Assembly: GCF_000482245.1 (NCBI RefSeq)
Contig: NZ_AWNH01000103.1
Location: 62,001 to 126,000 of the forward strand
Reading direction: 5' to 3'
Length of the DNA: 64,000 nucleotides
Source: Leptolyngbya sp. Heron Island J
GTDB taxonomy: Bacteria > Cyanobacteriota > Cyanobacteriia > Phormidesmidales > Phormidesmidaceae
The position numbers and the translations under genes were made by a program. Of the stretch, positions 1-8,448 are shown piece after piece; positions within the stretch are counted from its first letter, which is position 1, and each line of letters begins with the position of its first letter. Below the pieces are notes generated by a model. That model did no database searches. It saw nothing but the letters and a program-made list of their open reading frames with translations, and was not told where the DNA came from.

Positions 1-14
1 GTAGCGCTTACGTT

Positions 15-28
15 GTGCCGCGCGGCAC
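15..28. repeat. 14-bp GC-rich palindrome
   Basis: GTGCCGCGCGGCAC is a perfect palindrome lying upstream of the first gene. It resembles the short GC-rich hairpins scattered through cyanobacterial genomes, and it could equally be the terminator stem of a gene off the left edge. No T-run follows it. Confidence 0.4.
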
Positions 29-223
29 TTAATAGATATCCTTGACAGAATCATTCCTTAAACCGGTAACGCCCTTACAATCAATAGGAGCTGGTACAGC
101 AAATGTGCATTAGGATATTTGCGCATTACATTGGTGGCGTCATCAATACCTTACAAGGTACTCAGTCTCATCACCAATGTGACCAGCGATTAGCAGCTTA
201 CAGAACTTTTAGACCCAGTCCCC

Positions 224-730
224 ATGCAATTATTTCGATTTATTCTGCCCCTGTTGGTTGCCATTTGCCTATTGTTCACTGGCTCTCCTGCTTTAGCTGC
301 ACCTGTAGCTGTATTGCCGGGTCTCAAAGGAGTATTTACGGGTACTCCCCCCACTGATATCGGTGTTTATGAGCAGCAACTGAGTGCCTGTCCCACCTCG
401 CCTAACTGTGTTAGCAGCAGCGCTAGTGATGATGAACACTATATTGCGCCGATTGAGTATACAGCTGCATCTGATGCGGTCCGCGACAAACTGGTGGCCG
501 TTTTGAACAATCAGCCCCGTACTGAAATTGTTGAACAGACCGATGAGTATATTCGAGTCGAGTTTACCAGCCGTCTGATGGGGTTTGTAGACGATGCTGA
601 ATTTTATTTTTCGCCCGATGGTAAAACCGTTGCCATCCGTTCTGCGGCGCGGTTAGGTGAATCGGATTTGGGTGTGAATCGGCGGCGGCTAGAGCAGTTT
701 CGCTTGGCGCTCCAGAGTTTAGGCGCTTAA
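224..730 (+). CDS. Secreted DUF1499 family protein
   Basis: A 168-residue protein with a signal peptide (hydrophobic 5-24, cleavage after ALA near residue 25). The mature part carries the DUF1499 hallmark CPTSPNCVSS with Cys56 and Cys62, followed by IAPIEY and a C-terminal RSAARLGESDLGVNRRRLE block typical of the family. DUF1499 proteins are small, common in cyanobacteria and plastid lineages, and have no proven biochemical role; the paired cysteines may form a disulfide in the periplasm or thylakoid lumen. The ATG start has no strong Shine-Dalgarno but is fixed by the signal peptide. It reads into the GNAT gene after a 31-bp gap, so they may be co-transcribed. Confidence 0.88.
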   Translation: MQLFRFILPLLVAICLLFTGSPALAAPVAVLPGLKGVFTGTPPTDIGVYEQQLSACPTSPNCVSSSASDDEHYIAPIEYTAASDAVRDKLVAVLNNQPRTEIVEQTDEYIRVEFTSRLMGFVDDAEFYFSPDGKTVAIRSAARLGESDLGVNRRRLEQFRLALQSLGA

Positions 731-761
731 GGATAACAACTGCTGATCGGATCAAAATACC

Positions 762-1610
762 GTGGTCTCTAATCATTGCCATATTCGACCCATGACTCGC
801 GGCGAGCTAGACATTGCCGTTGATTGGGCTGCTGCAGAAGGCTGGAATCCAGGGCTGTACGATGCTGATTGCTTTTACCATGCTGACCCCACTGGGTTTT
901 TGATGGGGTTTCTCGATGGCGAACCGCTGGCTTCGATTTCAGCTATTAAGTATGGTGATTCCTTTGGTTTTATTGGCTTTTATATTGTCAAACCAGAATT
1001 TCGGGGGCAAGGCCACGGGTTGGCCCTTTGGCATGCAGCGCTTGAGTCTCTCAAAGGGCGTAATGTTGGCCTAGACGGTGTGGTTGCCCAACAGGAAAAC
1101 TACGTCAAGTCTGGGTTTAGCCTGGCGTATCGGCAGATCCGCTATGAGGGATTGGGTGGGGGCATTAGCGCTGCTTCGAGCTGCACACCATTGGCCGCAT
1201 TGCCAGTGGAGAAAGTTGTTGAGTATGATCGGCAATTTTTTCCTGAGGTGCGATCGCACTTTATCCAATGCTGGGTTATCCAACCCCATCACCATGCCAT
1301 CGCCATAGTAAAGGAGCAAACCCTGGTGGGCTATGGCGTCCTGCGCCCCTGCCGCAGTGGCTATAAGATTGGCCCACTGTTTGCCGACACCGCAACCATG
1401 GCCGATGCAATCTTCCGAACCCTGGTAGCCAACGTTCCCCCAGGACAGCCATTTTATTTAGATGTCCCAGAAGTTAATAGCGCCGCCATTGCCCTGGCTG
1501 AGCACTATGAAATGCGCTGTGTATTTGAAACAGCGCGGATGTATACCCAGAGCGCTCCACAGTTACCCCTCAACAAAATTTTTGGTGTAACCACGTTTGA
1601 GTTAGGGTAG
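762..1610 (+). CDS. Two-domain GNAT N-acetyltransferase
   Basis: A 282-residue protein. Residues about 7-130 form a GNAT fold with the acetyl-CoA binding segment around YIVKPEFRGQGHGLALW (the R/Q-x-x-G-x-G/A pyrophosphate loop is RGQGHG). Residues about 150-280 form a second GNAT-like domain as in YitH-type acetyltransferases. The substrate cannot be told from sequence. I take the GTG at 762 because the first beta strand (HIRPMTRGEL) would be cut by the alternative ATG at 792. It follows the DUF1499 gene on the same strand and precedes crtI by about 70 bp. Confidence 0.85.
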   Translation: MVSNHCHIRPMTRGELDIAVDWAAAEGWNPGLYDADCFYHADPTGFLMGFLDGEPLASISAIKYGDSFGFIGFYIVKPEFRGQGHGLALWHAALESLKGRNVGLDGVVAQQENYVKSGFSLAYRQIRYEGLGGGISAASSCTPLAALPVEKVVEYDRQFFPEVRSHFIQCWVIQPHHHAIAIVKEQTLVGYGVLRPCRSGYKIGPLFADTATMADAIFRTLVANVPPGQPFYLDVPEVNSAAIALAEHYEMRCVFETARMYTQSAPQLPLNKIFGVTTFELG

Positions 1611-1683
1611 TGCGATCGCCTTAGAACGCTACAATATTAGAAATAAATATTAAGTGTTCGTTACATTGGGACGGGAGTTGGTT

Positions 1684-3330
1684 ATGGGGCGTAAGCAAGC
1701 CATCGTAATTGGGGCTGGAATTGGCGGACTTGCCATGGGTATCCGCCTCCAAAGTTTAGGATTTGATACCACCATTGTGGAAATGCTGGATGCCCCCGGT
1801 GGTCGCGCTTACGTCAGGAAAGCAGACGGCTTTACCTTTGACATGGGACCGACGGTAATCACGGTCCCTCACTTTATTGAGGAACTGTTTTCCCTAGAGC
1901 GTGATAAAGCAGCCCTCACCCAGGACGACTTCCCCACCGAAATTGTCGACGAAAGCAAGCGTATCAAGTCTGGTATCTCGGGTGGTCCCAACACCAGTCG
2001 CTACGTCAAAATTGTGCCAGTGCTGCCCTTTTACCGCATCTACTTTGATGACGGCACCTTCTTTGACTATGACAGCGACCCTGAGAACACCCGCCGACAG
2101 ATTCTAGAGCTAGGTGAACCCGGCGATTTAGAAGGCTATCATCGTTTCCACGCGGCCGCCAAAGCCGTCTTTGAACGCGGATTTTTGGAGCTAGGCTATA
2201 CTCACTTTGGCAGTGTCGGTTCCATGCTCAAGGTGGTGCCCGAACTGCTGAAGCTAGATGCCGTACGCACCCTATTTAGCTTTACCAGCAAATATTTTAA
2301 GAGTGACAAACTGCGTCAGGTGTTTAGCTTTGAACCACTGCTGGTAGGCGGTAACCCTCTTTCAGTCCCTGGCATTTACGCCATGATTCACTTTGTTGAA
2401 AGTACCTGGGGTATCCACTTTGCCATGGGCGGCACCGGTGCTTTGGTCAGCGGCTTTGTGAAAAAATTTGAGGACCTGGGGGGCAAGATTATCTACAACG
2501 CCAAAGTCAGCAAAATCAATGTCACCAAAGAAAACGGCAAGAAAGTTGTTCAGGGCATTACCCTGGCTGATGGGACAGTAATGCAGGCCGATGCGGTTGT
2601 CTCCAATGCAGATTGGGCCACCACCTATGGCAAGATGATTGAGTCTAAGTATCGTTTCTGGAACAGCGACCTGCGGGTAAAAGTGACCCAGCAGTCCATG
2701 TCGGTATTTGTCATGTACCTTGGCTTTAAGGCTGACGGTAACGAGAATGCCAAGCTGCGGCACCACAGCATTATCCTGGGTCCCCGTTATGAGGAGCTAC
2801 TAAAAGATATCTTTGGTCGCAAGATCATGCCCAAAGATTATTCTCAGTATGTGCATCTGCCCACCCTGACCGATCCGTCCCTGGCTCCTGAGGGACATCA
2901 TGCGGCCTACATTCTGGTACCAGTTCCTAACAATGCTTCGGGCATCAACTGGGATGAGACGGGTGAAAAACTAAAAGACAAGGTGCTCACCTTTATGGAT
3001 GAGCGGGGCTATCTGCCCAATATCAAAGAGCGGTTGGTACATTGCAGCTACATTACCCCTGACTACTTTGAGAACACCATGATGGCCCACATCGGTAATG
3101 CCTTTGGTCCTGAGCCTACACTGATCCAGTCGGCATTCTTTAGACCCCATAACCGCAGTGAGGATATTGCAAACCTCTATATAGTTGGGGCTGGAACTCA
3201 GCCAGGGGCAGGTACACCTAGCGTGATGATGTCTGCCAAAATGACAGCTCGTCTGGTGGCTGAAGATTTTGAGGTTGCCCCCGAGATTGTTGGCGGTACA
3301 TCTGAAACTAAAGAGCCCTCTTTGGTGTAA
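1684..3330 (+). CDS. crtI: CrtI-type phytoene desaturase/carotenoid oxidoreductase
   Basis: A 548-residue FAD enzyme of the CrtI family, predicted to desaturate phytoene or a related carotenoid at the membrane. The N-terminus has the dinucleotide fold (VIGAGIGGL at 8-16 and an acidic end of strand 2, then APGGRA). Also visible are the GPTVIT motif, [25 protein letters not shown], and the C-terminal FAD motif [14 protein letters not shown]. Its length is slightly above usual CrtI (about 500) because of an insert near residues 80-105. The ATG at 1684 is preferred over an upstream GTG at 1654 because GGGAG sits 7 bases before it and the Rossmann strand begins directly. CrtD- or CrtN-like specificity cannot be excluded. 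Most cyanobacteria use CrtP/CrtQ/CrtH instead, which makes this notable. Confidence 0.85.
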   Translation: MGRKQAIVIGAGIGGLAMGIRLQSLGFDTTIVEMLDAPGGRAYVRKADGFTFDMGPTVITVPHFIEELFSLERDKAALTQDDFPTEIVDESKRIKSGISGGPNTSRYVKIVPVLPFYRIYFDDGTFFDYDSDPENTRRQILELGEPGDLEGYHRFHAAAKAVFERGFLELGYTHFGSVGSMLKVVPELLKLDAVRTLFSFTSKYFKSDKLRQVFSFEPLLVGGNPLSVPGIYAMIHFVESTWGIHFAMGGTGALVSGFVKKFEDLGGKIIYNAKVSKINVTKENGKKVVQGITLADGTVMQADAVVSNADWATTYGKMIESKYRFWNSDLRVKVTQQSMSVFVMYLGFKADGNENAKLRHHSIILGPRYEELLKDIFGRKIMPKDYSQYVHLPTLTDPSLAPEGHHAAYILVPVPNNASGINWDETGEKLKDKVLTFMDERGYLPNIKERLVHCSYITPDYFENTMMAHIGNAFGPEPTLIQSAFFRPHNRSEDIANLYIVGAGTQPGAGTPSVMMSAKMTARLVAEDFEVAPEIVGGTSETKEPSLV

Positions 3331-3393
3331 GCGGTTAGCCGCTATAGCGTGACGTTGGAGCGTCAATCGCTCATCAGCTGAGATAAAGATTGT

Positions 3394-3436
3394 TCAGGCC
3401 CCCAAATCCCTAATGCTGGGGGGCCTGAGTTTTGTT
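3394..3436 (+). terminator. Rho-independent terminator after crtI
   Basis: A 10-bp stem TCAGGCCCCC/GGGGGCCTGA (3394-3403 and 3419-3428) with a 15-base loop, followed by GTTTTGTT. It starts about 60 bp after the crtI stop. Confidence 0.85.
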
Positions 3437-3471
3437 ATCCCAAACTTTGTGAAACACCAGTATGCTTGATT

Positions 3472-3508
3472 GGGCGATCAGGATTATTTTTGACAGGGCG
3501 ATCAGGAT
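3472..3508 (+). repeat. 13-bp direct repeat
   Basis: GGGCGATCAGGAT occurs at 3472-3484 and again at 3496-3508, 24 bp apart (start to start), upstream of the small membrane peptide gene. It may be a tandem regulator site or a chance duplication. Confidence 0.35.
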
Positions 3509-3670
3509 GTTCACGTAGCCGTACATTAAAAGTAACGAAAAACTAAGAGTATTTACCTATTTTTTGCAAACCAGCCCATCCTCCTTAATCAGCGAACATA
3601 ATTAACACTTTCAGGGTGATTTGCTACCGTCAAGCCATCAAAGTGGCGGATATGAGGGGTTTTATTCAGG

Positions 3671-3693
3671 TGACCTAGGGACATCTTAGGTCA
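3671..3693 (+). promoter_or_regulatory. 7-bp inverted repeat in the leader of the small gene
   Basis: TGACCTA (3671-3677) and TAGGTCA (3687-3693) are perfect inverted arms around a 9-base loop, 32 bp before the ATG of the 57-residue peptide. It could be an operator or a 5' UTR hairpin. There is no T-run, so it is not a terminator. Confidence 0.4.
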
Positions 3694-3724
3694 TCTCGTT
3701 GATCGTTGTGCCCAAGGAGTTCCC

Positions 3725-3898
3725 ATGGTATTTCTTCCCGCAATCATTGTGTTTGCTGCTGTTTTTCTGCTCTTTTCCAAAGAAGTTCTGACAACAAAAG
3801 AGAAGCCTCAGAAGAAAGTAAAGACTGAGGTTTCTGAGCCAAGTATGTCTGATGTACTCCTCAAATATAAGATTCTCAATGAACTTGAAAAATCTTAG
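3725..3898 (+). CDS. 57-residue single-pass membrane peptide
   Basis: This open frame encodes 57 residues: a hydrophobic helix at about 3-17 (LPAIIVFAAVFLLF), then a basic stretch rich in K and E (TTKEKPQKKVKTE), and a C-terminal amphipathic segment ending NELEKS. AAGGAG at 3714-3719 is an ideal Shine-Dalgarno 5 bases before the ATG, which is the main reason to believe it. The topology suggests an N-terminal anchor with a cytosolic tail, as in small photosystem or thylakoid subunits, but I recognise no family. It stands alone between the crtI terminator and a MITE, with an inverted repeat in its leader. Confidence 0.6.
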   Translation: MVFLPAIIVFAAVFLLFSKEVLTTKEKPQKKVKTEVSEPSMSDVLLKYKILNELEKS

Positions 3899-4029
3899 GG
3901 GTAGCCATTGATCTATTCCTGAGGTTCAGCTTATAAGGCCTATGGGTCAAAATAAATGCCAAAGTGCCTGCTAATTCTTTTTGTCTAGGTTGTGAAAATG
4001 TTGCTGCTTTAGGAGAGTGTCTGCATACT

Positions 4030-4120
4030 GGTGTTACTGATCCTTCCTATGATTTCATCTGTTGAGTCTGGGCGAATCGCACTGTTTTGAGATCGGTTCA
4101 TTCTCTAAATCAGCAACGGC
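4030..4120. mobile_element. MITE copy A, 91 bp
   Basis: The ends are GGTGTTACTGA and TCAGCAACGGC, imperfect terminal inverted repeats matching copies at 51974 and 61281. The flanks TGCATACT (4022-4029) and TTCATACT (4121-4128) agree at 7 of 8 bases and look like a decayed 8-bp target duplication. Internal sequence such as TATGATTTCATCTG is shared with the 51974 copy. It has no coding capacity. It lies 15 bp beyond the stop of the FAD oxidoreductase gene. Confidence 0.82.
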
Positions 4121-4135
4121 TTCATACTTTCAGGT

Positions 4136-5248
4136 TCAAGTTAGGTTCAACATGGTCTCCACAGTTATTGCTGTTCCCGGTGCCAACAACACTCCATTGC
4201 GATAATGACCGGTTGCCAAAATCACATTTTCATAGCCTGCTAACGGCTTAATCACTGGAGCTCCTTGACCCTGAGGACGAGGTCGTAATCCGCTCCAGTG
4301 ACGCAGGGTTCTTGCCTGGGCTACGGCTGGACAGTAGCTGATGGCAATTTGGCGCATTTGTTCTAAATACTCCAGGTTCGGCACCATTTCAATGTCATCA
4401 CCTAGGGGAAATTCAACCGCTTCACCACCGGGAGGAAATTCTACGGTGGCCCCTACCCAATAACGTTTTTCTCCTAAGGGCACCAAATGGACATCATGGC
4501 CGTTGAGCACCGGTTGAAAAATATTGTCATCTAGGGGGTGATCTAGCTCAATTTCTATGGCTTGGCCCAACACTGGGATCATCGGTAGTGGTTCTTGCCC
4601 GAGCTGGCTTAAGTCTGCTGAGTTTAGACCTGCCGATATAATCACCCAGTCTACTTCTAAGGTTTCTTCGGGTAGCTGGAGCTGAGAGCAATAGCCAGCT
4701 CGTTTATTTAAGCCTAAAACTGGGCTTTGCCAGTGGGTAGTGACGCCGCGCTGTTGGGCCGCTTCAACCAGGGCTAATGTTAGTTCTTGGGGATGAACCT
4801 GACCGTCTTGGGGGGAGTAGATGGCGGCGGCTGCCGTATTGGCATTTACCTGGGGGCAGCGTTCGTGTAGCTGTTGTGGTGACCAGATTTCTAAGGGATA
4901 TCCTTGGTTGGTGCGTTTGGCCTGGAGCGATTGCCAGCGTGGGATTTGTTCAGGGTCAAAACAGAGGCTGACTAGGCCCTGGATGTGAGGAATCGGACGT
5001 TCTAAAGATTTTTCTAGTTCGGGGAGTAGTGTTTTGTAGCGCTCAATGCTGTCTCGACGCAGTCGCCAGTTGCGGCCTTTGACTTTGTGGCTGATGATGC
5101 CCATTAAAACGCCCAAGGCTGCTTGGGTAGAGCCTTGGGCAGGATTCTCTTGATCGATGATATGAATGTCAAGATGGCTGTGGCGACTCAGCTCGTAAGC
5201 TAGGGTAGCGCCAACTATTCCACAACCAACAATAGCAATTCGTGTCAT
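4136..5248 (-). CDS. FAD-dependent amine oxidase of the DAO/glycine oxidase family
   Basis: A 370-residue protein of the D-amino acid oxidase superfamily (ThiO, SoxB, DadA relatives). The N-terminal Rossmann motif is IAIVGCGIVGATLAYELS (Gly8, Gly10, Gly13), the acidic end of strand 2 is HIIDQ, and the C-terminal family signature is HWSGLRPRPQGQGAPVI with ILATGHYRNGVLLAPGTA. This motif set fits glycine oxidase-like enzymes that release H2O2 and an imino acid, and ThiO feeds thiamin thiazole synthesis, but the substrate is inferred only. There is no signal peptide. It starts 8 bp after the psbQ stop on the same strand, so the two form a probable operon. Confidence 0.85.
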   Translation of the reverse strand: MTRIAIVGCGIVGATLAYELSRHSHLDIHIIDQENPAQGSTQAALGVLMGIISHKVKGRNWRLRRDSIERYKTLLPELEKSLERPIPHIQGLVSLCFDPEQIPRWQSLQAKRTNQGYPLEIWSPQQLHERCPQVNANTAAAAIYSPQDGQVHPQELTLALVEAAQQRGVTTHWQSPVLGLNKRAGYCSQLQLPEETLEVDWVIISAGLNSADLSQLGQEPLPMIPVLGQAIEIELDHPLDDNIFQPVLNGHDVHLVPLGEKRYWVGATVEFPPGGEAVEFPLGDDIEMVPNLEYLEQMRQIAISYCPAVAQARTLRHWSGLRPRPQGQGAPVIKPLAGYENVILATGHYRNGVLLAPGTAITVETMLNLT

Positions 5249-5256
5249 CCAGTGGC

Positions 5257-5730
5257 TTAATCTACAACTGATTCCTCGGTGGGTACGAGGTTGAGCAAGG
5301 TGCTCAAATCTTTGGCAAAATTGATGTAAGCCGCATTGGTGCGGTTGCCATCAAAAGCGCCAACAGCGGCGCTCATGGTTTCGAGGTCGGCTGAAATCTT
5401 GTCTGATAGTTTCAAGGCTTCGGCTTTATCGTCGGGTAATAGTTGAAAGGCTAAGCGGTTCATGCGCTCTCTGAGTTCGCCTAGGGGACCGTGGATAAAG
5501 TTATCGATATTAGCCCAGTTTTCTTCACGGATATAGCCTGCTAGCTCGGGAAGACGGTCTTTTGACGTTTGAATACGACCTGCGTAAACTGCGATCTGAG
5601 CGATCTGCTCGGTGGAGTATGTGGGGGGTGCAGCCGCCTGACCGCCAGAACTGCAGCTGACAAGTAGTGTCGCGATCGCAACCAGAAATATGCCCATAAG
5701 CGATCGCGCCAGTGATCGAAACCGTTCCAT
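5257..5730 (-). CDS. psbQ: Photosystem II lipoprotein PsbQ (CyanoQ)
   Basis: A 157-residue lipoprotein. The lipobox LLVSC places the lipidated cysteine at residue 26, as in cyanobacterial PsbQ. The mature part is all-helical, with the characteristic YAGRIQTSKDRLPELAGYIREENW near residue 50 and a four-helix bundle pattern to the end. CyanoQ binds the lumenal face of photosystem II beside PsbO and stabilises the oxygen-evolving complex. The start is fixed by the signal peptide. The downstream FAD oxidoreductase follows after 8 bp, an unexpected operon partner for a photosystem subunit. Confidence 0.92.
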   Translation of the reverse strand: MERFRSLARSLMGIFLVAIATLLVSCSSGGQAAAPPTYSTEQIAQIAVYAGRIQTSKDRLPELAGYIREENWANIDNFIHGPLGELRERMNRLAFQLLPDDKAEALKLSDKISADLETMSAAVGAFDGNRTNAAYINFAKDLSTLLNLVPTEESVVD

Positions 5731-6161
5731 ACCTGCAATACCTCTTAAAATGCTCCCAGTGCGATGTGCGCTAGATATTTAAGCCATAACGCAGCATCAA
5801 ACCCAGCTAATTATAGTACGTCACTCATGGCGAAATCACGTTCATACTAGCCTTATCGAGGACTACTAAGAAGGTAATCAATGCCTAGCATTTTGATTCG
5901 TTCAATGATACTGACGCTCTAACGATATGTAGCAATTTAATTCCGTATTCACGAAAGTTTTTTATTTCAGTCAGAAATTTGAGGTAGACGGCGCAGCTGG
6001 TGGTTTTGTTCCTGTCAAATGTATGGACGATTTGAATACTCTTATTGAAAAGGCTCAACTCTCCATACATCAATTATTTAGCCGCCTTTTCAATCTTTCA
6101 TCCCCTGTAGTTATCCGCATTGTGCTTGACCACTTAATGTGCAGGAAGCAGAAAGAGAATA
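5731..6161. other. Intergenic region between psbQ and the CTERM protein
   Basis: About 430 bp between divergent genes. A 62-codon frame on the minus strand (5885-6073) has no family resemblance or ribosome site, so I do not support it as a gene. The region must hold the psbQ promoter and the promoter of the gene at 6162, but I see no clear boxes. Confidence 0.5.
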
Positions 6162-6779
6162 ATGAAGCCCATTTTGCATAAAATAACAGTTGGATTAGGC
6201 GTAGTAGGTTTCCTACTAGCTTGCTCGCAGAGGAGTGCAAACGCTTTCAATCTAAAGGCTGAGACGTTAAATGGCTCACAAGTCGTACAAGATAGTCGAA
6301 CTGGATTGACCTGGCTAAAATTAACTGAAACAGATGGATTAAGCCCTAATAGTGCATTGACTAGATTTCCAAGTTACTCCTGGGCTAATGGTGAAGCAGT
6401 AAATGGGTTATTTTTATCTCTACAACAGGACTTTGGAGGTGAAATTTTTAGCGTTAATACAGGTGGAATTTCGGGAGCTAGAGCACAAAATAGTGCATTT
6501 TTATCTCTCTTTGGCTTGACCCTGCCAGGGGGGGCTCGCGGATGGTATGACCAAGAAATTGTCGATAACTCCTCCACTATGGTCCGTGTATCCACAAATA
6601 CTTTGATAGTCGCCAGGTTTATTGGTATCGGCGACTCAGGGGCTGCAAGGCGTCAATCTGGTGTCTTCTTAGTAAAAGACAATACTCCCGCTGAACCCAT
6701 TCCCACACCAGCTCTCCTTCCTGGTCTCATCGGCATGGGGGTCGCCGCCCTGCGTAAACGTATTCGTGAGCCTCAGTAA
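6162..6779 (+). CDS. Exported protein with PTPA-type PEP-CTERM sorting tail
   Basis: A 205-residue protein with an N-terminal signal peptide (hydrophobic 8-20, cleavage after ANA near residue 28) and a C-terminal sorting signal: PIPTPALLPGLIGMG, a hydrophobic stretch, then the basic tail RKRIRE. This is the cyanobacterial PTPA variant of PEP-CTERM, recognised by an exosortase and normally destined for the outer surface. Between them, DSRTGLTWLKLTETDGLS resembles the start of Lcl/DUF1566-type domains. The body is otherwise unassigned. The ATG is well placed after AGAAAGAGAATA. It stands alone, with the downstream membrane gene 131 bp away. Confidence 0.78.
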   Translation: MKPILHKITVGLGVVGFLLACSQRSANAFNLKAETLNGSQVVQDSRTGLTWLKLTETDGLSPNSALTRFPSYSWANGEAVNGLFLSLQQDFGGEIFSVNTGGISGARAQNSAFLSLFGLTLPGGARGWYDQEIVDNSSTMVRVSTNTLIVARFIGIGDSGAARRQSGVFLVKDNTPAEPIPTPALLPGLIGMGVAALRKRIREPQ

Positions 6780-6910
6780 AACATATCTCTGGGTGTAGTT
6801 ACACTGTTGACGGGTTCCTTGCGATCGCAAAATACAAACTTTGTCTAATACCATGCATATTGGATATTAGGTTTACCGTATTTAGCCAGATAACAACAGA
6901 GCCCGTCACT

Positions 6911-7252
6911 ATGAGATTACTCGTTCAACTTATCGGCCTAGTCCTCATGCTATTTGGGATTTATTTTCTAGGCAAAAACATTTTCTTCACAACTAATGTT
7001 AGCCCTTACTTCTGGCGTGGCCTTGCTGCCGATGCTTCAATCTTTTTACTGTGTGCTGGTATTTGTCTCCTAGTATTTATGCCCCTTGGATTCATGAAGC
7101 AGTTAGGTTGGATTTTTGTCGCCGCTGGCATCCTCTGTATTTTTGTCAGTAGTCGAGCAATTCTAAACCCCACTAGCCTCTGGCAATTTTTCGTTGCAAC
7201 AGCATCCATGGCGTTTGGGTATCGGTTGTTTGCTACTGGTCGGATGGCTTAG
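6911..7252 (+). CDS. Small four-helix membrane protein, unknown
   Basis: A 113-residue protein that is almost entirely hydrophobic: helices at about 1-22, 32-56, 58-78 and 84-108. I do not recognise the family. An in-frame TTG at 6860 would extend it by 17 polar residues, but the ATG at 6911 starts directly before the first helix and gives a more natural membrane protein. No strong ribosome site is visible for either. It is likely a single-gene unit; the function is unknown. Confidence 0.6.
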   Translation: MRLLVQLIGLVLMLFGIYFLGKNIFFTTNVSPYFWRGLAADASIFLLCAGICLLVFMPLGFMKQLGWIFVAAGILCIFVSSRAILNPTSLWQFFVATASMAFGYRLFATGRMA

Positions 7253-7568
7253 CTCTGAGCTGAAGCATTATGCGGAGAGCGGGAGTAAGGAGATTGCACA
7301 ACAATAAAGTCCCAGGTTGAGGCTGTAGATGGGTGGATGAGTGATGGGGTAACGGGAAATTATTGAAGCGCTGGAACCGAATGACTCTATCAACAACAAT
7401 AAGCCTAAACATAGAAGTTCCTGAAGCTCTCTATCTCTCTATAACAAAGTGACTCGATACAGTGATTCGATACATAGAAGAGGATCGGGAATGGGATAGC
7501 GATCTCCCCCGCTAAGGAATGGGGAGCAAACAGTTAGTTTTGACTTTGCTGATGTTCGCATAGCCCTT

Positions 7569-7630
7569 ACCCCAGCCTTCTCCCCCGGAGAGGGAGCTAG
7601 ATTCCAAGTGTCTTCTCCCCTCGGGAAAAA
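7569..7630. repeat. Dispersed C-rich cyanobacterial repeat
   Basis: The stretch ACCCCAGCCTTCTCCCCCGG then AGAGGGAGCT, repeated in degenerate form as TCTTCTCCCCTCGGG, is of the 'CCCCAGCCCCTCTCCC...GGAGAGGGG' type found in many copies in filamentous cyanobacterial genomes. It can fold into a hairpin. Assignment is from pattern memory; copy number was not checked. Confidence 0.45.
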
Positions 7631-7762
7631 GAGTTAGGATGTAGACGCCTGAGTGGCTACTCCCAGAGTGGGCAAAAAGCTGGACATTAATAAATCCTGA
7701 TTCCTAAGCTGCGCGATAACGGGAATCCCCTCCCGAAAGAAAAGCTGGAATTTAGTGTGGCT

Positions 7763-7921
7763 ACACCCGTCTTCAGCGAAGGGTGTGTTTGCAGGAAAAT
7801 ACCCCCGGATGGAAACAAGGGTATTTTGTACATCTATGAAGTAATGATAATGAAATCGCTAATAAATTCCATCTACTGGGCTTTAGCCAGGACTTCTGCA
7901 CGAATCCGACTGGATTCGTGC
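7763..7921 (+). ncRNA. Candidate structured RNA with GGAAACA loop (Yfr2-like?)
   Basis: Three hairpins lie in series: ACACCC/GGGTGT (7763-7768, 7781-7786); AAAATACCC/GGGTATTTT (7796-7804, 7819-7827), a 9-bp stem whose 14-base loop contains GGAAACA at 7811-7817; and GCACGAATCC/GGATTCGTGC (7898-7907, 7912-7921), a perfect 10-bp stem with a 4-base loop. GGAAACA in an unpaired loop is the hallmark of the cyanobacterial Yfr2 (Cyano-1) RNA family. The motif is short and there is no clear T-run after the last hairpin, so this is a candidate only; strand is assigned from the loop motif. Confidence 0.3.
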
Positions 7922-8221
7922 TCATTACTTAATAAAAAGACTTAGCATACTTTTCGCTGCTGCATCGGGAAAGCTGCCGCAGTTCATCACAACCGCTTAG
8001 ATTAACTACGACCTTTGGCTGAGTTGGAGCTCATCTAACCACCTCAAAGCTTGCGACTAAAGTCTAGCTATTTGCGCTGAATCGTATGAACATACTAGCG
8101 CAGATGGGGGCAGACGAATGGACTTGGGGCACTGTTCCTAACTATGAAACACCTATAAAGAAACGAGCCTCAATGCCTCTTGTATTAAGGGTTTTTAATG
8201 CGAACTTTGTAGAGCGATAAG

Positions 8222-8250
8222 AAAAAACCCCTGATTTGACTCAGGGGTTT
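8222..8250 (-). terminator. Terminator of the CHAT gene
   Basis: AAACCCCTGA (8225-8234) pairs with TCAGGGGTTT (8241-8250) around a 6-base loop. On the minus strand the stem is followed by a run of T (AAAAAA at 8222-8227 on the plus strand). It lies about 200 bp beyond the CHAT stop codon. Confidence 0.8.
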
Positions 8251-8322
8251 CATGAAGAATGGAATTGTATTTATATGACGAATACTGCAGCCAAAGTTCC
8301 GTAGAAATACTTTTTAGACGAA

Positions 8323-8367
8323 GGTATAGGACGCTACCTAAGACCGTCGCAGTGCTTCGCCTATACC
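8323..8367. repeat. 8-bp inverted repeat downstream of the CHAT gene
   Basis: GGTATAGG (8323-8330) and CCTATACC (8360-8367) flank a 29-base loop. It lies in the 3' region of the CHAT transcript before its terminator. The role is unknown. Confidence 0.35.
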
Positions 8368-8448
8368 CGAAGAGTTAAGGGGGATAGGTTCGACTCTCAA
8401 GCACTGATCCTCTAAGTGCTCTGCGAACTCTGTTTAGAAAGGGTTTTA

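Larger units (their letters stand above)
7253..8221. other. Long non-coding stretch with hairpins
   Basis: Nearly 1 kb without a convincing gene. It holds a dispersed CCCCAGCCTTCTCCC-type repeat at 7569-7630, three hairpins at 7763-7921 (annotated separately), and a 62-codon frame at 7757-7945 that lies over those hairpins and looks like chance. A few codons at 7257-7306 read SELKHYAESGSKEIAQQ, faintly like a histidine-kinase fragment. Confidence 0.5.

Noticed and set aside
5885-6073. 62-codon minus-strand frame between psbQ and the CTERM gene
   Set aside because: No family, signal or ribosome site.
7257-7306. Short frame reading SELKHYAESGSKEIAQQ, similar to the start of the kinase fragment at 28547
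   Set aside because: Only about five clear identities over a short span, followed by a stop; too short to call a second kinase remnant.
7757-7945. 62-codon frame in the non-coding region
   Set aside because: It runs across strong hairpins and has no protein-like features; an RNA interpretation fits better.
8387-8396. GGTTCGACTC resembling a tRNA T-loop
   Set aside because: The flanking bases do not form the five-base T stem and no anticodon arm is found upstream.
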